From Solibacillus sp. R5-41 (GTDB lineage Bacteria; Bacillota; Bacilli; Bacillales_A; Planococcaceae), in contig NZ_CP024123.1 in the NCBI RefSeq assembly GCF_002736105.1, positions 798,001 through 862,000 on the forward strand: a DNA stretch of 64,000 nucleotides, in the 5' to 3' direction. The notes under the pieces were generated by a model. The model searched no databases. It had not been told where the DNA came from and saw nothing but the letters and a program-made list of their open reading frames with translations. Made by a program: the position numbers and the translations under genes. Positions 56,963 to 64,000 of this stretch are shown in pieces. Positions within the stretch are counted from its first letter, which is position 1. Every line of letters starts with the position of its first letter.

Positions 56963-57394
56963 ATGTTCATGGGAGAATACCAACATTCTATTGATTCTAA
57001 AGGCCGAATGATCGTTCCAGCAAAGTTCCGAGATATTCTTGGAGAAGGTTTTGTGATAACGCGAGGACTTGATCAATGTATTTTTGGATATCCTATGGAA
57101 GAATGGCGAAAACTCGAAGAAAAATTAAAAGATTTACCGATGACTAAAAAAGATGCTCGTGCATTTGCTCGATTCTTCTTTTCTGGTGCAACAGAGGTTG
57201 AAATAGACAAGCAAGGTCGAATTAACATTCCATCCACACTCGTACAATTCGCGAATCTTGAAAAAGACTGCGTCATTGTAGGCGTATCGAGTAAAATAGA
57301 AATTTGGGCAAAAGAAGCTTGGAATAAATACTTTGATGAATCGGCTGAATCCTTTAATGAAATTGCAGAAAATTTAATTGGCTTTGATTTTTAA
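56963..57394 (+). CDS. mraZ: Transcriptional regulator MraZ
   Basis: A 143-residue AbrB-like double-barrel DNA-binding protein. Repeated halves [21 protein letters not shown]... and [16 protein letters not shown] are the two SpoVT/AbrB domains. The start ATG 56963 has GGGGTGAG; GTG 56954 overlaps it. First gene of the division and cell wall cluster. Confidence 0.96.
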   Translation: MFMGEYQHSIDSKGRMIVPAKFRDILGEGFVITRGLDQCIFGYPMEEWRKLEEKLKDLPMTKKDARAFARFFFSGATEVEIDKQGRINIPSTLVQFANLEKDCVIVGVSSKIEIWAKEAWNKYFDESAESFNEIAENLIGFDF

Positions 57395-57421
57395 ATTAAA
57401 GCGTAAGAGGAGCTTCAAGTT

Positions 57422-58372
57422 ATGTTCGATCACACAACTGTATTATTGAAAGAAACTGTTGATGGACTGAACATCAATCCGAATGGTATTTATGTGGATT
57501 GTACTTTAGGCGGTGCAGGTCATAGTGAATACTTAGTTAAACAGTTATCATCACAAGGTCGATTAATTTGTTTCGACCAAGACACAACAGCAATAGAAAA
57601 TGCGAAAGTTCGATTAGCCGAGTATTTAGATCGTGTCACATTTGTACATGCTAATTTCCGATATTTAAAAGAAGAACTATTTAACCTAAACATTCATCAA
57701 GTCGATGGCATTTTATACGATTTAGGGGTTTCATCGCCACAATTAGATACGCCAGAACGTGGATTTAGTTATCACCATGATGCACCGCTTGATATGCGAA
57801 TGGATCAAACAGCAGAGCTTTCTGCATACCATGTTGTGAATGAATGGTCGTATGAAAATTTGGTTCGTATTTTCTTCCGTTATGGAGAAGAAAAGTTTTC
57901 AAAGCAAGTGACGCGTAAGATTGAGCAAGCCAGAGCAATTGCGCCGATTGAGACAACTGGACAATTAGTTGAACTGATTAAAGATGGTATTCCAGCTCCA
58001 GCACGTAGAAAAGGTGGACATCCTGCTAAACGTATTTTCCAAGCGATTCGAATTGCCGTAAATGATGAATTGGGCGCGGCGGAAGATTCGTTAGTAGATG
58101 CGATTGATTTATTAGCGATTGGTGGCCGAATTAGCGTGATTACATTCCATTCTTTAGAGGATCGATTAACGAAAACACTATTTAAAGAGGGTTCGTCATT
58201 ACCGGATTTACCTCCAGGGTTTCCCGTTATTCCAGATCATTTAAAGCCGGTACTTAAATTGGTGACAAGAAAACCAATTTTACCATCAAAAGAGGAGTTA
58301 GAAGCAAATAATCGTTCACGTTCAGCTAAATTACGCATTGCTGAAAAAATTAACGATAAAGGACGTGGGTAA
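57422..58372 (+). CDS. rsmH: 16S rRNA (cytosine-N4) methyltransferase RsmH
   Basis: Methylates C1402 of 16S rRNA; 316 residues. [19 protein letters not shown] motif [41 protein letters not shown] and the C-terminal SFHSLEDR are present. Ribosome site AGAGGAG. Second gene of the dcw cluster. Confidence 0.97.
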   Translation: MFDHTTVLLKETVDGLNINPNGIYVDCTLGGAGHSEYLVKQLSSQGRLICFDQDTTAIENAKVRLAEYLDRVTFVHANFRYLKEELFNLNIHQVDGILYDLGVSSPQLDTPERGFSYHHDAPLDMRMDQTAELSAYHVVNEWSYENLVRIFFRYGEEKFSKQVTRKIEQARAIAPIETTGQLVELIKDGIPAPARRKGGHPAKRIFQAIRIAVNDELGAAEDSLVDAIDLLAIGGRISVITFHSLEDRLTKTLFKEGSSLPDLPPGFPVIPDHLKPVLKLVTRKPILPSKEELEANNRSRSAKLRIAEKINDKGRG

Positions 58373-58375
58373 AAT

Positions 58376-58747
58376 ATGGCATTACGGGCAAGACAACCAT
58401 ATATACAACAGCCAGTGCTACCTGAAACACATCAGCAGCAACAACCAGTCCAACCGAAAAAACATAAACCGGATTGGTTTTCAAAACGGGAAAAATTCTT
58501 ATTTTTAATTTTTGCAGTGGTAATAGTTTCGTTTGCAGTATCTTTATTGCAAACACAAGGAGAAATCCAAACAGTTAGTATAGAAATTCAAAAAATTGAA
58601 AAAGACATTACTGAAATAAATAATAATAACGTAGATTTAAAAGTTCGTGTAAGTGAATTATCTACTCACGAACGTATTTGGGAAAAAGCGAAAGAACTCG
58701 GTTTAACACTCAATGAAAAAAATGTGAAAGTAGTGCCGGGGGAATGA
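58376..58747 (+). CDS. ftsL: Cell division protein FtsL
   Basis: A 123-residue bitopic protein. The Gln/Pro-rich cytoplasmic part (1-45) is followed by KREK, one membrane helix (LFLIFAVVIVSFAVSLL, about 50-66), then an extracellular coiled coil. Member of the FtsL/DivIC/DivIB complex. It overlaps pbpB by 4 bp (ATGA). Confidence 0.88.
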   Translation: MALRARQPYIQQPVLPETHQQQQPVQPKKHKPDWFSKREKFLFLIFAVVIVSFAVSLLQTQGEIQTVSIEIQKIEKDITEINNNNVDLKVRVSELSTHERIWEKAKELGLTLNEKNVKVVPGE

Positions 58748-60960
58748 ACAAGAGAAAATTTCGTTACCAATTGGGAGCCTTTCTAATGTTGTTAATTTAT
58801 GGAGGGCTCTTTTTACTGTTATATTGGCGTTTTGTATCCATTCAAGCGACCGGTGTTGTAAATGGACATGAGCTAGAAGCAGAGGCATTGTTAAAATACG
58901 AACGAAATTTCGTGTTATCAGCGGACCGAGGAAGAATTTTGGACCGTAATGACAATATTATTGCTGAAGATACGCTAAGTTATCGACTTGTCGCAGTGAT
59001 TAAAGAATCTGCTTCGGAAAACCCGAAAAAACCACAGCATGTTGTGGATATAGCAGAAACAGCAAAAGCATTAGCCGAGTATATCCCGATGAGTGAGGAT
59101 GAAATTTATAAAAAGTTATCTGCTGGTAAAGACAAAGACAAATATCAAGTAGAGTTTGGAACGGCTGGTCGGGGCATTAGCCATGAAACTAAAAATCAAA
59201 TCGAGAGTCTTAATTTGCCTGGCATTTTGTTTTTTAGTGACAAAAAGCGTCATTATCCGAATGGTGAATTCGCATCGCATTTAATTGGGTATGCAACACG
59301 TGAAACGGATGAGGACGGCAATTCTGAAGTAGTCGGAAAAATGGGTTTAGAATTGAATTATGATGAACAATTAACGGGCACCGATGGCAGTTTACAATAT
59401 CAAAAGGATGCTAGAAACTATTTATTGCCAAGCAGTGATAAAATTGTACAAGAAGCACAAGATGGCAATGATATTTATTTAACATTGGATAAAACAATTC
59501 AAAGTTTTCTAGATGATGCGATGTCGCGTGTCAATGATCAATACAATCCGCAATCGATGGTCGGTGTTGTTGCCAATCCAAAAACAGGTGAAATTTTAGC
59601 AATGTCACAACGACCTACATTTGATCCAGATACGCGAGTTGGATTGGAAACGAATTGGTTAAATGATGTTGTTGAAAACACAATTGAGCCAGGGTCGACA
59701 TTTAAAGCGTTTACAGTTGCAGCTGCGGTGGATTCAGGGAATTGGCACCCGAATGCAAAGTATCAATCGGGTACGTATAAAGTTTATAAAGATACGATTC
59801 GAGATCATAATCAATACGGTTGGGGACCGATTACTTATTTAGAAGGTCTCCAACGATCATCCAATACAGCGATGACCAACCTGTTGGATATTATGGGCTG
59901 GGAAACATATGAAAAGTATTTAAAAGCTTTCGGATTTGGTCAAAAAACAGGAATTGACTTACCAGGGGAAGCAAGCGGTGTCATTAATTCACGCTACCCA
60001 TTAGAAAAGTATACGACGACGTTTGGTCAAGGTTCGACAGTTACACCAATTCAGTTAATTCAAGGCATAACAGCAATTGCGAATGACGGGAAAATGATGC
60101 AGCCGTACGTCATTGATAAAATTGTTAACCCGAATACGGAAGAGGTTGTCTTACAGTCAAAGCCAACTGAAAAAGGTCAGCCGATTAAACCGGAATCTGC
60201 CAAAACCGTGCGAGAATTGCTTGCTTCAACCGTATATGGAGAAGCAGGGAATGCAAAGCGCTTCCAAATTGAAGGTTACGAGGTTGCAGGGAAAACAGGT
60301 ACTGCACAAATGCCAAAAGCAAATGGACTTCCTGGTTATGACTGGGGTAAAAATGAATTCCTTTATTCGTTTTTAGGGATGGTACCAGTAGATGACCCGC
60401 AATTAGTCGTATATGTCGCAGTAGCAAAACCGAAGCTTGCTGCAACGGAAGCTGGTTCGGAACCGGTATCACAAGTATTTAATTCAGTTGCTTTAAACAG
60501 TTTGAAATACATGAATATTAACCCATCTGATGTTGCTGAAGTTCAGACGAAAACATTACCAAATCTTGTAGGGAATCATACGGATCAAGTAGTAGCAGAG
60601 TTAGAGGGAGACGGCTTAAAACCTATCATTATTGGAGAAGGCGGTCAAATTCTTGAACAATACCCGAAGGCCGATACGGTACTGACAAAAGACAGTATTG
60701 TTTTCTTGAAAACAGATGGAGTCATCACGCTTCCTACTTTTGAAAATTGGTCGTTACGAAATGTGCTTGTTTATAAAACGTTATCGAAACTCCCAATCGA
60801 AATAGTTGGAGAAGGTTATGTCGAAAGTCAAAGTGTTTCTCGTGGGACGATGATTATTGATAATTCACCAATTGTCGTAAAATTAAAAACGCCTCAAGAG
60901 CAATATTCGACACCACCTGAAGAAATAATAAAGGATGACGAATCTTTGCCGCAAGATTAG
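58744..60960 (+). CDS. pbpB: Penicillin-binding protein 2B (divisomal transpeptidase)
   Basis: Class B PBP cross-linking septal peptidoglycan with FtsW, 738 residues. N-terminal helix (12-30), dimerisation domain, transpeptidase motifs STFK (Ser318), SSN (372-374) and KTG (518-520). Two C-terminal PASTA domains (about 592-720). ATG overlaps the ftsL stop (ATGA). The PASTA repeats and position directly after ftsL favour PbpB rather than SpoVD. Confidence 0.94.
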   Translation: MNKRKFRYQLGAFLMLLIYGGLFLLLYWRFVSIQATGVVNGHELEAEALLKYERNFVLSADRGRILDRNDNIIAEDTLSYRLVAVIKESASENPKKPQHVVDIAETAKALAEYIPMSEDEIYKKLSAGKDKDKYQVEFGTAGRGISHETKNQIESLNLPGILFFSDKKRHYPNGEFASHLIGYATRETDEDGNSEVVGKMGLELNYDEQLTGTDGSLQYQKDARNYLLPSSDKIVQEAQDGNDIYLTLDKTIQSFLDDAMSRVNDQYNPQSMVGVVANPKTGEILAMSQRPTFDPDTRVGLETNWLNDVVENTIEPGSTFKAFTVAAAVDSGNWHPNAKYQSGTYKVYKDTIRDHNQYGWGPITYLEGLQRSSNTAMTNLLDIMGWETYEKYLKAFGFGQKTGIDLPGEASGVINSRYPLEKYTTTFGQGSTVTPIQLIQGITAIANDGKMMQPYVIDKIVNPNTEEVVLQSKPTEKGQPIKPESAKTVRELLASTVYGEAGNAKRFQIEGYEVAGKTGTAQMPKANGLPGYDWGKNEFLYSFLGMVPVDDPQLVVYVAVAKPKLAATEAGSEPVSQVFNSVALNSLKYMNINPSDVAEVQTKTLPNLVGNHTDQVVAELEGDGLKPIIIGEGGQILEQYPKADTVLTKDSIVFLKTDGVITLPTFENWSLRNVLVYKTLSKLPIEIVGEGYVESQSVSRGTMIIDNSPIVVKLKTPQEQYSTPPEEIIKDDESLPQD

Positions 60961-61019
60961 CTTGAATTTGAATAGAAAGTTACTTCAAGACATACTTTGT
61001 GTAAAGCGAGGTGTCATTA

Positions 61020-62936
61020 TTGAAGTGGGTATCAAATAATTCAAAAAAACGATTAACATGGATCGCCATCGCATTTGTACTATTCGGCGTGGCGATTTTT
61101 GTTAAGTTGGTAAGCTTACAACTGGTTCAATATAACGAACTATCGACATTAGCGAAACAAAGTTGGGATCGGGAAATAACGTTTAAATCTGAGCGTGGGA
61201 AAATTGTAGATCGTAATGGAGAGGTTATTGTTTCAAATGAGCTTGCTCCGACCTTATATTTTATGCCTTCACAAAATAAAGATAAAGAACAAGTTGCCGA
61301 TGCAATTGCTGATGTTCTTAATAAAGATCGAACGGCGATATTAAAAAAATTAGAGCAACGAATTTCAATAGTAAAAATTGCACCAGAGGGAAAGAATATT
61401 ACGTATGAGCAAGCCGTCACGATTCAACAAAAGCAAATTCCAGGTTTATATACGGGTGTTGACTATGTAAGACATTACCCGAATGGGAATTTACTTGCTC
61501 GATTACTCGGTTTTACAGGTGTAGATAATCAAGGACTTGCAGGAATTGAATATGAGTACGATAAGTTACTTACTGGCTCAGATGCTGCTGTCCGATTATT
61601 CACAGACGCTAAAGGAATAGCGCTTGATCATGCGGATGATGAATGGAAAGATGGTAAAGAGGGCGCAACACTGCAGTTGACGGTTAATTTAGAAATACAA
61701 AAAAATGTTGAACGTGCATTATCAGAGGCGATGCTTAAAAATGATGCCGATCAAGCTTTGGCTATTGCGATGAATCCAAAAACCGGAGAAATATTAGCGC
61801 TTGCCTCGTACCCAACGTACGATCCGGCAAATTTTGCGGAAGTAGAGCCTGCTGTTTATAATCGGAATTTACCAGTTTTTATGTCCTATGAACCGGGTTC
61901 GACATTTAAAATTATTACATTAAGCGCGGCACTTGAAGAAGGCGTTGTAGATTTGGAGAAGGAGCATTTTTATGACCCTGGTTATACAATGGTAGAAGGG
62001 GCAAGATTACGCTGCTGGAACAGAAGTGGACATAAAGATCAAACATTCCTAGAAGTTGTACAAAACTCATGCAACCCTGGCTTCGTTGAACTAGGTCAAC
62101 GAGTAGGTGCGACGAAATTATTAGAATATATTCATCGTTTTGGTTTTGGCAAAAAAACAGGCTCGAATATTGCAGGTGAATCTTCTGGTATTTTATTTTC
62201 AAAAGAAAACTTCGGTCCAGTTGAGCATGCAACAACCTCATTTGGTCAAGGTATATCTGTCACGCCAATTCAACAAATGCAAGCCGTTGCGGCAGTTATT
62301 AATGGGGGAACCTTATATCAGCCATATGTCATTTCAAAAGTGGTCGATCCAAACACGAATGAAGTCCTTATTCAAAATGAGCCGATTGTAAAGGATCAAG
62401 TAGTAAGTGAAAAGACATCAAGCATTGTTCGAGACGCTTTAGAGTCGGTAGTTGCAAATGGCTCTGGGCGACAAGCTTACCGCGATGGGTTAAGAATTGC
62501 AGGTAAAACTGGGACAGCACAAAAGGTTGAAAATGGGCGCTATAAAGATGGGGACTATATCGTATCTTTTATAGGGTTTGCACCAGCGAACGACCCTGAA
62601 ATTCTAGTTTATGTGGCGATTGATCATCCGAAAAGCTCGCTGCAATTTGGAAGCGTAATCGCAGCTCCAGTTGTCGGGCAAATTATTGAAGATGCAGCGC
62701 CGATATTAAACATCGAGAAACAACAGGAGCAACTTGATCGGAAATATGTGTGGGGAGATAAGTTGACGACGCGCGTTACAAACTTTGTCGGACAATCACC
62801 AGAAAAAATTGTTACCTATTTGTATCCGTATAAAATTGAATGGCACGGTACGGGAAGTAAAGTTGTTGAACAAATACCAATTGCTAACAGCCTCATTCAT
62901 GAAGATGATGTAATTCATTTATATTTAGACGATTAA
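61020..62936 (+). CDS. spoVD: Stage V sporulation protein D (SpoVD-type PBP)
   Basis: Class B PBP needed for spore cortex synthesis in B. subtilis, 638 residues. N-terminal helix, transpeptidase motifs STFK (in YEPGSTFKI), SCN (VVQNSCNPGF) and KTG (AGKTGTAQ), and one C-terminal PASTA-like domain (VTNFVGQSPEKIV). The start is probably TTG 61020, 6 nt after GCGAGGTG; GTG 61011 overlaps that site. Its presence implies endospore formation. In B. subtilis murE follows; here mraY does. Confidence 0.9.
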   Translation: MKWVSNNSKKRLTWIAIAFVLFGVAIFVKLVSLQLVQYNELSTLAKQSWDREITFKSERGKIVDRNGEVIVSNELAPTLYFMPSQNKDKEQVADAIADVLNKDRTAILKKLEQRISIVKIAPEGKNITYEQAVTIQQKQIPGLYTGVDYVRHYPNGNLLARLLGFTGVDNQGLAGIEYEYDKLLTGSDAAVRLFTDAKGIALDHADDEWKDGKEGATLQLTVNLEIQKNVERALSEAMLKNDADQALAIAMNPKTGEILALASYPTYDPANFAEVEPAVYNRNLPVFMSYEPGSTFKIITLSAALEEGVVDLEKEHFYDPGYTMVEGARLRCWNRSGHKDQTFLEVVQNSCNPGFVELGQRVGATKLLEYIHRFGFGKKTGSNIAGESSGILFSKENFGPVEHATTSFGQGISVTPIQQMQAVAAVINGGTLYQPYVISKVVDPNTNEVLIQNEPIVKDQVVSEKTSSIVRDALESVVANGSGRQAYRDGLRIAGKTGTAQKVENGRYKDGDYIVSFIGFAPANDPEILVYVAIDHPKSSLQFGSVIAAPVVGQIIEDAAPILNIEKQQEQLDRKYVWGDKLTTRVTNFVGQSPEKIVTYLYPYKIEWHGTGSKVVEQIPIANSLIHEDDVIHLYLDD

Positions 62937-63024
62937 ATCGCAATTGGACCTATTAAAATCCATCTAAAACAACTATTATAGTGAATGATGTTTATACAGA
63001 CAGAAGATTTAAAGGAGATTTATT

Positions 63025-63999
63025 ATGACATTACCAATAACATTGACTATTCTAGCTTCCTCATTCCTTTTGACGGTCATTTTAACCCCAATTGGAATTC
63101 CACTGCTACGCAGGCTGAAGTTTGGTCAGAGTATACGTGAGGAAGGCCCGCAATCTCACATGAAAAAAGCGGGTACACCGACAATGGGTGGTCTCATTTT
63201 TTTACTAGCAATTATTGTAGCAACAACGATTGTTGCAACCCTATATGATTTATTTACAACACAGACAGTCGTACTATTACTTGTTTTAGTTGGATTTGGT
63301 GTAATTGGATTTTTAGATGATGGCTTAAAGGTTATTTTTAAACGAAATTTAGGATTAACATCACTACAAAAACTAATTGGGCAAATTGCAATTGCAGTAG
63401 CCGCCTTTTTACTATTACGATTAGGTGCATTTGAAACTTCGATTGGGCTACCTTATACAGACATTTCCATTGACTTAGGTATTTTCTATGTAGCCTTTTT
63501 AATTTTTTGGTTAGTAGGGTTTTCGAATGCAATCAATTTAACAGATGGGCTTGATGGCTTAGTATCGGGTACTGCATCTATTGCTTTTGCTGCGTTTGGA
63601 GTAATCGCATTATTTAATGAACAAGGCGATATAGCATTATTTTCCTTTTCTGTAACAGGGGCATTACTGGGCTTTTTAATTTTCAATGCAAACCCTGCAA
63701 GAGTGTTTATGGGAGATACTGGTTCGTTAGCACTTGGTGGTGCACTTGCTATGATTTCAGTTTTAGTGAAGCAAGAGCTGTTACTCCTTTTAATTGGTTT
63801 AGTTTTCGTAATTGAAACACTATCCGTTATTTTGCAAGTGGGGAGCTTTAAACTTCGGAAAAAACGTATTTTTAAAATGAGTCCAATTCATCACCATTTC
63901 GAGTTATCAGGATGGTCTGAATGGAAAGTAGTCATCGTATTTTGGTCAACAGGATTAGTCGTAGCATTACTAGCAGTATTAGCGGAGGCGTTATTATGA
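63025..63999 (+). CDS. mraY: Phospho-N-acetylmuramoyl-pentapeptide transferase
   Basis: Makes lipid I on undecaprenyl phosphate; 324 residues and ten helices. FLDDGLKV, NLTDGLDGL, NANPARVFMGDTGSLALGG and SPIHHHFELSGW are the catalytic motifs. Ribosome site AAAGGAG. Begins 88 bp after spoVD, without murE between. It is complete: the TGA ends one base before the window edge. Confidence 0.97.
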   Translation: MTLPITLTILASSFLLTVILTPIGIPLLRRLKFGQSIREEGPQSHMKKAGTPTMGGLIFLLAIIVATTIVATLYDLFTTQTVVLLLVLVGFGVIGFLDDGLKVIFKRNLGLTSLQKLIGQIAIAVAAFLLLRLGAFETSIGLPYTDISIDLGIFYVAFLIFWLVGFSNAINLTDGLDGLVSGTASIAFAAFGVIALFNEQGDIALFSFSVTGALLGFLIFNANPARVFMGDTGSLALGGALAMISVLVKQELLLLLIGLVFVIETLSVILQVGSFKLRKKRIFKMSPIHHHFELSGWSEWKVVIVFWSTGLVVALLAVLAEALL

Positions 64000-64000
64000 T
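63996..64000 (+). CDS. murD: Start of the next dcw gene (probably murD)
   Basis: An ATG at 63996 overlaps the mraY stop (ATGA) and is preceded by GCGGAGGCG. Only five bases are in the window, so identity is from gene order alone (mraY-murD). Confidence 0.45.

Overview
This is a low-GC Gram-positive chromosome segment from a spore-forming member of the Bacillales, most likely family Planococcaceae (a Solibacillus/Lysinibacillus-type organism). The evidence is gene order. From about 2.8 kb to the right edge it follows the Bacillus subtilis order ktrC-rnjA-rpoY-ykrA-defB-pdhABCD-speA-yktA-yktB-ykzI-suhB-ylaF-typA-ylaH-ylaI-ylaN-ftsW-pyc-ctaA-ctaCDEFG-ylbC-ylbF-ylbG-rsmD-coaD-ylbJ-ylbL-ylbM-ylbN-rpmF-gerR-panE-bshC-mraZ-rsmH-ftsL-pbpB-spoVD-mraY. 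Departures from that order carry most of the interest. I see no rRNA, tRNA, CRISPR array, prophage or intact insertion sequence.

Layout. 1-2.1 kb: left-pointing polyamine (pot) operon headed by an XRE-cupin regulator with two 25-bp operator-like repeats. 2.3-7.4 kb: a thioredoxin-like protein, potassium channel subunit KtrC, RNase J1 with RNA polymerase epsilon, a HAD phosphatase, deformylase, and an apparently self-contained transcription unit for a 23-residue, +8 cationic peptide. 7.8-14.4 kb: pyruvate dehydrogenase operon, an LrgAB/CidAB pair (a family that includes pyruvate transporters), and a membrane-protein gene broken at an A9 run. 14.4-23.9 kb: SpeA, small conserved proteins, SuhB, TypA. 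23.9-28.5 kb: FtsW and pyruvate carboxylase. 29.2-36.6 kb: heme A synthase and the caa3 oxidase genes, without ctaB. 36.7-49.9 kb: yugN/ylb genes, a displaced MurE-type ligase, RsmD, CoaD, DdcP, TmcAL, L32. 50.2-53.5 kb: an acyl-CoA module (enoyl-CoA hydratase, biotin carrier, carboxyltransferase) around a GerR-like sporulation regulator. 53.5-64 kb: PanE, BshC and the division/cell-wall (dcw) cluster, which lacks murE between spoVD and mraY.

The most distinctive structure is a family of seven intergenic repeats (134-252 bp) built from ordered hairpin modules (A, sometimes B, then C and D). Five copies begin exactly at the stop codon of a co-oriented gene, and two small genes (ylaF and ylbG) are each sandwiched between direct copies. 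A second repeat family (28976-29140, 38296-38520) looks MITE-like. Other notable signals are three ResD-like boxes at 11/22-bp phasing upstream of ctaA, a folded RNA leader before ctaC, and a 10-bp periodic MraZ operator. Functions are assigned by motif recognition and synteny from memory; no database search was run.
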